This document shows positions 23,340-35,542 of a stretch of 64,000 bases of DNA, piece after piece. Location: positions 4,694,001 to 4,758,000 of the forward strand of contig JBANSL010000002.1 in NCBI GenBank assembly GCA_037127255.1, written 5' to 3'. The notes below the pieces were generated by a model. The model made no database searches. It was not told the DNA's origin and worked only from the letters and a program-made list of their open reading frames with translations. The stretch's first letter is position 1. Every line of letters begins with the position of its first letter. The translations under genes were made by a program, and so were the position numbers. This DNA is from Persicaria tinctoria (Eukaryota > Streptophyta > Magnoliopsida > Caryophyllales > Polygonaceae).

Positions 23340-26300
23340 AATAACTTGAGATCCGTTGATCCAATCGGGCCGTTTGATGACTCCTGGGAAAGCTAACTTC
23401 GATAGCTACGACTTTACTAGGGAGGTTTTCAGAGAATTCCTCCTCTAAAAGAGTCAAAAAACCATTTTTCCAAGGCTTAAACTTGGGCAAATTTTCGGCT
23501 ATTTTCAAAGGGGTTAGTACACGAAAAAATATGAAAATCTCAAAAAATGAAAAATCCAAAATACTTTGCACTAGGCAAGGTGGGATGCTGTTAAGGACAT
23601 CCGTCCACAAAACTCCCGCCCGGAATGTCCAAATGGGCCCGGAATAAAGGTAATGTCCCTCTGAACAGCCGTTGCGGACACATGCTCGGTATTTTTTGAA
23701 TAACTTGAGATCCGTTGGTCCAATCGGGCCGTTTGATGACTCCTGGGAAAGCTAACTTCGATAACTACGACTTTACTAGGGAGGTTTTCAGAGAATTCCT
23801 CCTCTAAAAAGACAAAAAAACCATTTTTTCCAAGCTTAAATTTGGGCAAATTTTCGGCTTTTTTCAAAGGGGTTAGTACACGAAAAAATATGAAAATCTC
23901 AAAAAATGAAAAATCCAAAATACTTTGCACTAGGCAAGGTGGGATGCTGTTAAGGACATCCGTCCACAAAACTCCCGTCCGGGATGTCCAAATGGGCCCG
24001 GAATTAAGGTAATGTCCCTCTGAACAGCCGTTGCGGACACATGCTCGGTATTTTTTGAATAACTTGAGATCCGTTGGTCCAATCGGGCCGTTTGATGACT
24101 CCTGGGAAAGCTAACTTCGATAACTACGACTTTACTAGGGAGGTTTTCAGAGAATTCCTCCTCTAAAAAGACAAAAAAACCATTTTTCCCAAGCTTAAAT
24201 TTGGGCAAATTTTCGGCTTTTTTCAAAGGGGTTAGTACACGAAAAAATATGAAAATCTCAAAAAATGAAAAATCCAAAATACTTTGCACTAGGCAAGGTG
24301 GGATGCTGTTAAGGACATCCGTCCACAAAACTCCCGCCCGGGATGTCCAAATGGGCCCGGAATTAAGGTAATGTCCCTCTGAACAGCCGTTGCGGACACA
24401 TGCTCGGTATTTTTTGAATAACTTGAGATCCGTTGGTCCAATCGGGCCGTTTGATGACTCCTGGGAAAGCTAACTTCGATAGCTACGACTTTACTAGGGA
24501 GGTTTTCAGAGAATTCCTCCTCTAAAAGAGCCAAAAAACCATTTTTCCAAGGCTTAAACTTGGGCAAATTTTCGGCTATTTTCAAAGGGGTTAGTACACG
24601 AAAAAATATGAAAATCTCAAAAAATGAAAAATCCAAAATACTTTGCACTAGGCAAGGTGGGATGCTGTTAAGGACATCCGTCCACAAAACTCCCGCCCGG
24701 AATGTCCAAATGGGCCCGGAATAAAGGTAATGTCCCTCTGAACAGCCGTTGCGGACACATGCTCGGTATTTTTTGAATAACTTGAGATCCGTTGGTCCAA
24801 TCGGGCCGTTTGATGACTCCTGGGAAAGCTAACTTCGATAACTACGACTTTACTAGGGAGGTTTTCAGAGAATTCCTCCTCTAAAAAGACAAAAAAACCA
24901 TTTTTTCCAAGCTTAAATTTGGGCAAATTTTCGGCTTTTTTCAAAGGGGTTAGTACACGAAAAAATATGAAAATCTCAAAAAATGAAAAATCCAAAATAC
25001 TTTGCACTAGGCAAGGTGGGATGCTGTTAAGGACATCCGTCCACAAAACTCCCGCCCGGGATGTCCAAATGGGCCCGGAATTAAGGTAATGTCCCTCTGA
25101 ACAGCCGTTGCGGACACATGCTCGGTATTTTTTGAATAACTTGAGATCCGTTGGTCCAATCGGGCCGTTTGATGACTCCTGGGAAAGCTAACTTCGATAG
25201 CTACGACTTTACTAGGGAGGTTTTCAGAGAATTCCTCCTCTAAAAGAGCCAAAAAACCATTTTTCCAAGGCTTAAACTTGGGCAAATTTTCGGCTATTTT
25301 CAAAGGGGTTAGTACACGAAAAAATATGAAAATCTCAAAAAATGAAAAATCCAAAATACTTTGCACTAGGCAAGGTGGGATGCTGTTAAGGACATCCGTC
25401 CACAAAACTCCCGCCCGGAATGTCCAAATGGGCCCGGAATAAAGGTAATGTCCCTCTGAACAGCCGTTGCGGACACATGCTCGGTATTTTTTGAATAACT
25501 TGAGATCCGTTGGTCCAATCGGGCCGTTTGATGACTCCTGGGAAAGCTAACTTCGATAACTACGACTTTACTAGGGAGGTTTTCAGAGAATTCCTCCTCT
25601 AAAAAGACAAAAAAACCATTTTTTCCAAGCTTAAATTTGGGCAAATTTTCGGCTTTTTTCAAAGGGGTTAGTACACGAAAAAATATGAAAATCTCAAAAA
25701 ATGAAAAATCCAAAATACTTTGCACTAGGCAAGGTGGGATGCTGTTAAGGACATCCGTCCACAAAACTCCCGCCCGGAATGTCCAAATGGGCCCGGAATA
25801 AAGGTAATGTCCCTCTGAACAGCCGTTGCGGACACATGCTCGGTATTTTTTGAATAACTTGAGATCCGTTGGTCCAATCGGGCCGTTTGATGACTCCTGG
25901 GAAAGCTAACTTCGATAACTACGACTTTACTAGGGAGGTTTTCAGAGAATTCCTCCTCTAAAAAGACAAAAAAACCATTTTTTCCAAGCTTAAATTTGGG
26001 CAAATTTTCGGCTTTTTTCAAAGGGGTTAGTACACGAAAAAATATGAAAATCTCAAAAAATGAAAAATCCAAAATACTTTGCACTAGGCAAGGTGGGATG
26101 CTGTTAAGGACATCCGTCCACAAAACTCCCGCCCGGGATGTCCAAATGGGCCCGGAATTAAGGTAATGTCCCTCTGAACAGCCGTTGCGGACACATGCTC
26201 GGTATTTTTTGAATAACTTGAGATCCGTTGGTCCAATCGGGCCGTTTGATGACTCCTGGGAAAGCTAACTTCGATAGCTACGACTTTACTAGGGAGGTTT

Positions 26301-26929
26301 TCAGAGAATTCCTCCTCTAAAAGAGCCAAAAAACCATTTTTCCAAGGCTTAAACTTGGGCAAATTTTCGGCTATTTTCAAAGGGGTTAGTACACGAAAAA
26401 ATATGAAAATCTCAAAAAATGAAAAATCCAAAATACTTTGCACTAGGCAAGGTGGGATGCTGTTAAGGACATCCGTCCACAAAACTCCCGCCCGGAATGT
26501 CCAAATGGGCCCGGAATAAAGGTAATGTCCCTCTGAACAGCCGTTGCGGACACATGCTCGGTATTTTTTGAATAACTTGAGATCCGTTGGTCCAATCGGG
26601 CCGTTTGATGACTCCTGGGAAAGCTAACTTCGATAACTACGACTTTACTAGGGAGGTTTTCAGAGAATTCCTCCTCTAAAAAGACAAAAAAACCATTTTT
26701 TCCAAGCTTAAATTTGGGCAAATTTTCGGCTTTTTTCAAAGGGGTTAGTACACGAAAAAATATGAAAATCTCAAAAAATGAAAAATCCAAAATACTTTGC
26801 ACTAGGCAAGGTGGGATGCTGTTAAGGACATCCGTCCACAAAACTCCCGTCCGGGATGTCCAAATGGGCCCGGAATTAAGGTAATGTCCCTCTGAACAGC
26901 CGTTGCGGACACATGCTCGGTATTTTTTG
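23340..26929. repeat. Closely spaced A and T6 B monomers (M66-M75)
   Basis: Ten monomers in the order A, T6, B, A, T6, A, T6, T6, A, T6. A monomers start at 23340 (with gttgatcc at 23359 and gagtcaaa for gagccaaa), 24417, 25135 and 26212. M72 (25494) has a B left part and an A right end (cccggaatg, ggaataaagg), a further chimera. The gaacaccc variant is absent. Confidence 0.85.
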
Positions 26930-28005
26930 AATAACTTGAGATCCGTTGGTCCAATCGGGCCGTTTGATGACTCATGGGAAAGCTAACTTCGATAACTACG
27001 ACTTTACTAGGGAGGTTTTCAGAGAATTCCTCCTCTAAAAAGACAAAAAAACCATTTTTCCCAAGCTTAAATTTGGGCAAATTTTCGGCTTTTTTCAAAG
27101 GGTTAGTACACGAAAAAATATGAAAATCTCAAAAAATGAAAAATCCAAAATACTTTGCACTAGGCAAGGTGGGATTCTGTTAAGGACATCCGTCCACAAA
27201 ACTCCCGCCCGGAATGTCCAAATGGGCCCGGAATAAAGGTAATGTCCCTCTGAACAGCCGTTGCGGACACATGCTCGGTATTTTTTGAATAACTTGAGAT
27301 CCGTTGGTCCAATCGGGCCGTTTGATGACTCCTGGGAAAGCTAACTTCGATAACTACGACTTTACTAGGGAGGTTTTCAGAGAATTCCTCCTCTAAAAAG
27401 ACAAAAAAACCATTTTTTCCAAGCTTAAATTTGGGCAAATTTTCGGCTTTTTTCAAAGGGGTTAGTACACGAAAAAATATGAAAATCTCAAAAAATGAAA
27501 AATCCAAAATACTTTGCACTAGGCAAGGTGGGATGCTGTTAAGGACATCCGTCCACAAAACTCCCGCCCGGGATGTCCAAATGGGCCCGGAATAAAGGTA
27601 ATGTCCCTCTGAACAGCCGTTGCGGACACATGCTCGGTATTTTTTGAATAACTTGAGATCCGTTGGTCCAATCGGGCCGTTTGATGACTCCTGGGAAAGC
27701 TAACTTCGATAACTACGACTTTACTAGGGAGGTTTTCAGAGAATTCCTCCTCTAAAAAGACAAAAAAACCATTTTTCCCAAGCTTAAATTTGGGCAAATT
27801 TTCGGCTTTTTTCAAAGGGGTTAGTACACGAAAAAATATGAAAATCTCAAAAAATGAAAAATCCAAAATACTTTGCACTAGGCAAGGTGGGATGCTGTTA
27901 AGGACATCCGTCCACAAAACTCCCGTCCGGGATGTCCAAATGGGCCCGGAATTAAGGTAATGTCCCTCTGAACAGCCGTTGCGGACACATGCTCGGTATT
28001 TTTTG
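26930..28005. repeat. 3-monomer duplication, copy 1 (M76-M78), 1076 bp
   Basis: The first monomer is 358 bp: caaagggttag has three G (27100-27102) instead of four. It also has catggg at 26974 and gggattctg at 27176. Then come a T6 B monomer and a B monomer with cccgtccggg. The unit is repeated directly to its right. Confidence 0.92.
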
Positions 28006-29081
28006 AATAACTTGAGATCCGTTGGTCCAATCGGGCCGTTTGATGACTCATGGGAAAGCTAACTTCGATAACTACGACTTTACTAGGGAGGTTTTCAGAG
28101 AATTCCTCCTCTAAAAAGACAAAAAAACCATTTTTCCCAAGCTTAAATTTGGGCAAATTTTCGGCTTTTTTCAAAGGGTTAGTACACGAAAAAATATGAA
28201 AATCTCAAAAAATGAAAAATCCAAAATACTTTGCACTAGGCAAGGTGGGATTCTGTTAAGGACATCCGTCCACAAAACTCCCGCCCGGAATGTCCAAATG
28301 GGCCCGGAATAAAGGTAATGTCCCTCTGAACAGCCGTTGCGGACACATGCTCGGTATTTTTTGAATAACTTGAGATCCGTTGGTCCAATCGGGCCGTTTG
28401 ATGACTCCTGGGAAAGCTAACTTCGATAACTACGACTTTACTAGGGAGGTTTTCAGAGAATTCCTCCTCTAAAAAGACAAAAAAACCATTTTTTCCAAGC
28501 TTAAATTTGGGCAAATTTTCGGCTTTTTTCAAAGGGGTTAGTACACGAAAAAATATGAAAATCTCAAAAAATGAAAAATCCAAAATACTTTGCACTAGGC
28601 AAGGTGGGATGCTGTTAAGGACATCCGTCCACAAAACTCCCGCCCGGGATGTCCAAATGGGCCCGGAATAAAGGTAATGTCCCTCTGAACAGCCGTTGCG
28701 GACACATGCTCGGTATTTTTTGAATAACTTGAGATCCGTTGGTCCAATCGGGCCGTTTGATGACTCCTGGGAAAGCTAACTTCGATAACTACGACTTTAC
28801 TAGGGAGGTTTTCAGAGAATTCCTCCTCTAAAAAGACAAAAAAACCATTTTTCCCAAGCTTAAATTTGGGCAAATTTTCGGCTTTTTTCAAAGGGGTTAG
28901 TACACGAAAAAATATGAAAATCTCAAAAAATGAAAAATCCAAAATACTTTGCACTAGGCAAGGTGGGATGCTGTTAAGGACATCCGTCCACAAAACTCCC
29001 GTCCGGGATGTCCAAATGGGCCCGGAATTAAGGTAATGTCCCTCTGAACAGCCGTTGCGGACACATGCTCGGTATTTTTTG
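28006..29081. repeat. 3-monomer duplication, copy 2 (M79-M81), 1076 bp
   Basis: Direct repeat of 26930-28005. The one-G deletion (28176-28178), catggg (28050) and gggattctg (28252) all recur at +1076. Sharing a rare deletion and two rare substitutions makes common descent certain. Confidence 0.92.
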
Positions 29082-31235
29082 AATAACTTGAGATCCGTTG
29101 GTCCAATCGGGCCGTTTGATGACTCCTGGGAAAGCTAACTTCGATAACTACGACTTTACTAGGGAGGTTTTTAGAGAATTCCTCCTCTAAAAAGACAAAA
29201 AAACCATTTTTCCCAAGCTTAAATTTGGGCAAATTTTCGGCTTTTTTCAAAGGGGTTAGTACACGAAAAAATATGAAAATCTCAAAAAATGAAAAATCCA
29301 AAATACTTTGCACTAGGCAAGGTGGGATGCTGTTAAGGACATCCGTCCACAAAACTCCCGCCCGGGATGTCCAAATGGGCCCGGAATTAAGGTAATGTCC
29401 CTCTGAACAGCCGTTGCGGACACATGCTCGGTATTTTTTGAATAACTTGAGATCCGTTGGTCCAATCGGGCCGTTTGATGACTCCTGGGAAAGCTAACTT
29501 CGATAGCTACGACTTTACTAGGGAGGTTTTCAGAGAATTCCTCCTCTAAAAGAGCCAAAAAACCATTTTTCCAAGGCTTAAACTTGGGCAAATTTTCGGC
29601 TATTTTCAAAGGGGTTAGTACACGAAAAAATATGAAAATCTCAAAAAATGAAAAATCCAAAATACTTTGCACTAGGCAAGGTGGGATGCTGTTAAGGACA
29701 TCCGTCCACAAAACTCCCGCCCGGAATGTCCAAATGGGCCCGGAATAAAGGTAATGTCCCTCTGAACAGCCGTTGCGGACACATGCTCGGTATTTTTTGA
29801 ATAACTTGAGATCCGTTGATCCAATCGGGCCGTTTGATGACTCCTGGGAAAGCTAACTTCGATAGCTACGACTTTACTAGGGAGGTTTTCAGAGAATTCC
29901 TCCTCTAAAAGAGCCAAAAAACCATTTTTCCAAGGCTTAAACTTGGGCAAATTTTCGGCTATTTTCAAAGGGGTTAGTACACGAAAAAATATGAAAATCT
30001 CAAAAAATGAAAAATCCAAAATACTTTGCACTAGGCAAGGTGGGATGCTGTTAAGGACATCCGTCCACAAAACTCCCGCCCGGAATGTCCAAATGGGCCC
30101 GGAATAAAGGTAATGTCCCTCTGAACAGCCGTTGCGGACACATGCTCGGTATTTTTTGAATAACTTGAGATCCGTTGGTCCAATCGGGCCGTTTGATGAC
30201 TCCTGGGAAAGCTAACTTCGATAACTACGACTTTACTAGGGAGGTTTTCAGAGAATTCCTCCTCTAAAAAGACAAAAAAACCATTTTTTCCAAGCTTAAA
30301 TTTGGGCAAATTTTCGGCTTTTTTCAAAGGGGTTAGTACACGAAAAAATATGAAAATCTCAAAAAATGAAAAATCCAAAATACTTTGCACTAGGCAAGGT
30401 GGGATGCTGTTAAGGACATCCGTCCACAAAACTCCCGTCCGGGATGTCCAAATGGGCCCGGAATTAAGGTAATGTCCCTCTGAACAGCCGTTGCGGACAC
30501 ATGCTCGGTATTTTTTGAATAACTTGAGATCCGTTGGTCCAATCGGGCCGTTTGATGACTCATGGGAAAGCTAACTTCGATAACTACGACTTTACTAGGG
30601 AGGTTTTCAGAGAATTCCTCCTCTAAAAAGACAAAAAAACCATTTTTCCCAAGCTTAAATTTGGGCAAATTTTCGGCTTTTTTCAAAGGGGTTAGTACAC
30701 GAAAAAATATGAAAATCTCAAAAAATGAAAAATCCAAAATACTTTGCACTAGGCAAGGTGGGATGCTGTTAAGGACATCCGTCCACAAAACTCCCGCCCG
30801 GAATGTCCAAATGGGCCCGGAATAAAGGTAATGTCCCTCTGAACAGCCGTTGCGGACACATGCTCGGTATTTTTTGAATAACTTGAGATCCGTTGGTCCA
30901 ATCGGGCCGTTTGATGACTCCTGGGAAAGCTAACTTCGATAACTACGACTTTACTAGGGAGGTTTTCAGAGAATTCCTCCTCTAAAAAGACAAAAAAACC
31001 ATTTTTTCCAAGCTTAAATTTGGGCAAATTTTCGGCTTTTTTCAAAGGGGTTAGTACACGAAAAAATATGAAAATCTCAAAAAATGAAAAATCCAAAATA
31101 CTTTGCACTAGGCAAGGTGGGATGCTGTTAAGGACATCCGTCCACAAAACTCCCGTCCGGGATGTCCAAATGGGCCCGGAATTAAGGTAATGTCCCTCTG
31201 AACAGCCGTTGCGGACACATGCTCGGTATTTTTTG
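29082..31235. repeat. M82-M87, including two adjacent A monomers
   Basis: M82 has a private ttttagag (C to T near 29171). M83 (29441) and M84 (29800) are both A and lie side by side, which is uncommon; M84 carries gttgatcc at 29819. M85 and M87 are T6 B. M86 has catggg at 30562 but the ordinary gggatgctg and four G, so the catggg haplotype exists without the deletion. Confidence 0.85.
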
Positions 31236-31952
31236 AATAACTTGAGATCCGTTGGTCCAATCGGGCCGTTTGATGACTCATGGGAAAGCTAACTTCGATA
31301 ACTACGACTTTACTAGGGAGGTTTTCAGAGAATTCCTCCTCTAAAAAGACAAAAAAACCATTTTTCCCAAGCTTAAATTTGGGCAAATTTTCGGCTTTTT
31401 TCAAAGGGTTAGTACACGAAAAAATATGAAAATCTCAAAAAATGAAAAATCCAAAATACTTTGCACTAGGCAAGGTGGGATTCTGTTAAGGACATCCGTC
31501 CACAAAACTCCCGCCCGGAATGTCCAAATGGGCCCGGAATAAAGGTAATGTCCCTCTGAACAGCCGTTGCGGACACATGCTCGGTATTTTTTGAATAACT
31601 TGAGATCCGTTGGTCCAATCGGGCCGTTTGATGACTCCTGGGAAAGCTAACTTCGATAACTACGACTTTACTAGGGAGGTTTTCAGAGAATTCCTCCTCT
31701 AAAAAGACAAAAAAACCATTTTTTCCAAGCTTAAATTTGGGCAAATTTTCGGCTTTTTTCAAAGGGGTTAGTACACGAAAAAATATGAAAATCTCAAAAA
31801 ATGAAAAATCCAAAATACTTTGCACTAGGCAAGGTGGGATGCTGTTAAGGACATCCGTCCACAAAACTCCCGTCCGGGATGTCCAAATGGGCCCGGAATT
31901 AAGGTAATGTCCCTCTGAACAGCCGTTGCGGACACATGCTCGGTATTTTTTG
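31236..31952. repeat. Third copy of the deleted catggg haplotype (M88-M89)
   Basis: M88 (31236-31593) is 358 bp with the three-G run at 31406-31408, catggg at 31280 and gggattctg at 31482, the same haplotype as 26930 and 28006. M89 is T6 B, and I find no T6 monomer to the right of it (last near 31713). This is the right end of the middle domain. Confidence 0.88.
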
Positions 31953-33388
31953 AATAACTTGAGATCCGTTGGTCCAATCGGGCCGTTTGATGACTCCTGG
32001 GAAAGCTAACTTCGATAACTACGACTTTACTAGGGAGGTTTTCAGAGAATTCCTCCTCTAAAAAGACAAAAAAACTATTTTTCCCAAGCTTAAATTTGGG
32101 CAAATTTTCGGCTTTTTTCAAAGGGGTTAGTACACGAAAAAATATGAAAATCTCAAAAAATGAAAAATCCAAAATACTTTGCACTAGGCAAGGTGGGATG
32201 CTGTTAAGGACATCCGTCCACAAAACTCCCGCCCGGGATGTCCAAATGGGCCCGGAATTAAGGTAATGTCCCTCTGAACAGCCGTTGCGGACACATGCTC
32301 GGTATTTTTTGAATAACTTGAGATCCGTTGGTCCAATCGGGCCGTTTGATGACTCCTGGGAAAGCTAACTTCGATAGCTACGACTTTACTAGGGAGGTTT
32401 TCAGAGAATTCCTCCTCTAAAAGAGCCAAAAAACCATTTTTCCAAGGCTTAAACTTGGGCAAATTTTCGGCTATTTTCAAAGGGGTTAGTACACGAAAAA
32501 ATATGAAAATCTCAAAAAATGAAAAATCCAAAATACTTTGCACTAGGCAAGGTGGGATGCTGTTAAGGACATCCGTCCACAAAACTCCCGCCCGGAATGT
32601 CCAAATGGGCCCGGAATAAAGGTAATGTCCCTCTGAACAGCCGTTGCGGACACATGCTCGGTATTTTTTGAATAACTTGAGATCCGTTGGTCCAATCGGG
32701 CCGTTTGATGACTCCTGGGAAAGCTAACTTCGATAACTACGACTTTACTAGGGAGGTTTTCAGAGAATTCCTCCTCTAAAAAGACAAAAAAACCATTTTT
32801 CCCAAGCTTAAATTTGGGCAAATTTTCGGCTTTTTTCAAAGGGGTTAGTACACGAAAAAATATGAAAATCTCAAAAAATGAAAAATCCAAAATACTTTGC
32901 ACTAGGCAAGGTAGGATGCTGTTAAGGACATCCGTCCACAAAACTCCCGTCCGGGATGTCCAAATGGGCCCTGAATTAAGGTAATGTCCCTCTGAACAGC
33001 CGTTGCGGACACATGCTCGGTATTTTTTGAATAACTTGAGATCCGTTGGTCCAATCGGGCCGTTTGATGACTCCTGGGAAAGCTAACTTCGATAACTACG
33101 ACTTTACTAGGGAGGTTTTCAGAGAATTCCTCCTCTAAAAAGACAAAAAAACCATTTTTCCCAAGCTTAAATTTGGGCAAATTTTCGGCTTTTTTCAAAG
33201 GGGTTAGTACACGAAAAAATATGAAAATCTCAAAAAATGAAAAATCCAAAATACTTTCCACTAGGCAAGGTGGGATGCTGTTAAGGACATCCGTCCACAA
33301 AACTCCCGCCCGGGATGTCCAAATGGGCCCGGAATTAAGGTAATGTCCCTCTGAACAGCCGTTGCGGACACATGCTCGGTATTTTTTG
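31953..33388. repeat. Domain-boundary monomers rich in private changes (M90-M93)
   Basis: These four monomers carry substitutions I found nowhere else: aaaactattttt at 32076, gtaggatg at 32913, gggccctgaatt at 32972 and actttccac at 33258. They separate the middle domain (T6, catggg) from the right domain (gaacaccc, no T6). An A monomer starts at 32312. Less homogenised sequence at domain edges is what unequal-exchange models predict. Confidence 0.8.
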
Positions 33389-35542
33389 AATAACTTGAGA
33401 TCCGTTGGTCCAATCGGGCCGTTTGATGACTCCTGGGAAAGCTAACTTCGATAACTACGACTTTACTGGGGAGGTTTTCAGAGAATTCCTCCTCTAAAAA
33501 GACAAAAAAACCATTTTTCCCAAGCTTAAATTTGGGCAAATTTTCGGCTTTTTTCAAAGGGGTTAGTACACGAAAAAATATGAAAATCTCAAAAAATGAA
33601 AAATCCAAAATACTTTGCACTAGGCAAGGTGGGATGCTGTTAAGGACATCCGTCCACAAAACTCCCGCCCGGGATGTCCAAATGGGCCCGGAATTAAGGT
33701 AATGTCCCTCTGAACAGCCGTTGCGGACACATGCTCGGTATTTTTTGAATAACTTGAGATCCGTTGGTCCAATCGGGCCGTTTGATGACTCCTGGGAAAG
33801 CTAACTTCGATAACTACGACTTTACTAGGGAGGTTTTCAGAGAATTCCTCCTCTAAAAAGACAAAAAAACCATTTTTCCCAAGCTTAAATTTGGGCAAAT
33901 TTTCGGCTTTTTTCAAAGGGGTTAGTACACGAAAAAATATGAAAATCTCAAAAAATGAAAAATCCAAAATACTTTGCACTAGGCAAGGTGGGATGCTGTT
34001 AAGGACATCCGTCCACAAAACTCCCGTCCGGGATGTCCAAATGGGCCCGGAATTAAGGTAATGTCCCTCTGAACAGCCGTTGCGGACACATGCTCGGTAT
34101 TTTTTGAATAACTTGAGATCCGTTGGTCCAATCGGGCCGTTTGATGACTCCTGGGAAAGCTAACTTCGATAGCTACGACTTTACTAAGGAGGTTTTCAGA
34201 GAATTCCTCCTCTAAAAGAGCCAAAAAACCATTTTTCCAAGGCTTAAACTTGGGCAAATTTTCGGCTATTTTCAAAGGGGTTAGTACACGAAAAAATATG
34301 AAAATCTCAAAAAATGAAAAATCCAAAATACTTTGCACTAGGCAAGGTGGGATGCTGTTAAGGACATCCGTCCACAAAACTCCCGCCCGGAATGTCCAAA
34401 TGGGCCCGGAATAAAGGTAATGTCCCTCTGAACAGCCGTTGCGGACACATGCTCGGTATTTTTTGAATAACTTGAGATCCGTTGGTCCAATCGGGCCGTT
34501 TGATGACTCCTGGGAAAGCTAACTTCGATAACTACGACTTTACTAGGGAGGTTTTCAGAGAATTCCTCCTCTAAAAAGACAAAAAAACCATTTTTCCCAA
34601 GCTTAAATTTGGGCAAATTTTCGGCTTTTTTCAAAGGGGTTAGTACACGAAAAAATATGAAAATCTCAAAAAATGAAAAATCCAAAATACTTTGCACTAG
34701 GCAAGGTGGGATGCTGTTAAGGACATCCGTCCACAAAACTCCCGTCCGGGATGTCCAAATGGGCCCGGAATTAAGGTAATGTCCCTCTGAACAGCCGTTG
34801 CGGACACATGCTCGGTATTTTTTGAATAACTTGAGATCCGTTGGTCCAATCGGGCCGTTTGATGACTCCTGGGAAAGCTAACTTCGATAACTACGACTTT
34901 ACTAGGGAGGTTTTCAGAGAATTCCTCCTCTAAAAAGACAAAAAAACCATTTTTCCCAAGCTTAAATTTGGGCAAATTTTCGGCTTTTTTCAAAGGGGTT
35001 AGTACACGAAAAAATATGAAAATCTCAAAAAATGAAAAATCCAAAATACTTTGCACTAGGCAAGGTGGGATGCTGTTAAGGACATCCGTCCACAAAACTC
35101 CCGCCCGGGATGTCCAAATGGGCCCGGAATTAAGGTAATGTCCCTCTGAACACCCGTTGCGGACACATGCTCGGTATTTTTTGAATAACTTGAGATCCGT
35201 TGGTCCAATCGGGCCGTTTGATGACTCCTGGGAAAGCTAACTTCGATAACTACGACTTTACTAGGGAGGTTTTCAGAGAATTCCTCCTCTAAAAAGACAA
35301 AAAAACCATTTTTCCCAAGCTTAAATTTGGGCAAATTTTCGGCTTTTTTCAAAGGGGTTAGTACACGAAAAAATATGAAAATCTCAAAAAATGAAAAATC
35401 CAAAATACTTTGCACTAGGCAAGGTGGGATGCTGTTAAGGACATCCGTCCACAAAACTCCCGCCCGGGATGTCCAAATGGGCCCGGAATTAAGGTAATGT
35501 CCCTCTGAACACCCGTTGCGGACACATGCTCGGTATTTTTTG
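33389..35542. repeat. 6-monomer HOR, copy 1 (M94-M99), 2154 bp
   Basis: The order is B with actggggagg (A to G at 33468), B, A with actaaggagg (34187), B, then two B monomers with gaacaccc. The first two markers recur at exactly +2154. The gaacaccc variant reappears here after being absent since about 14 kb. Confidence 0.9.
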
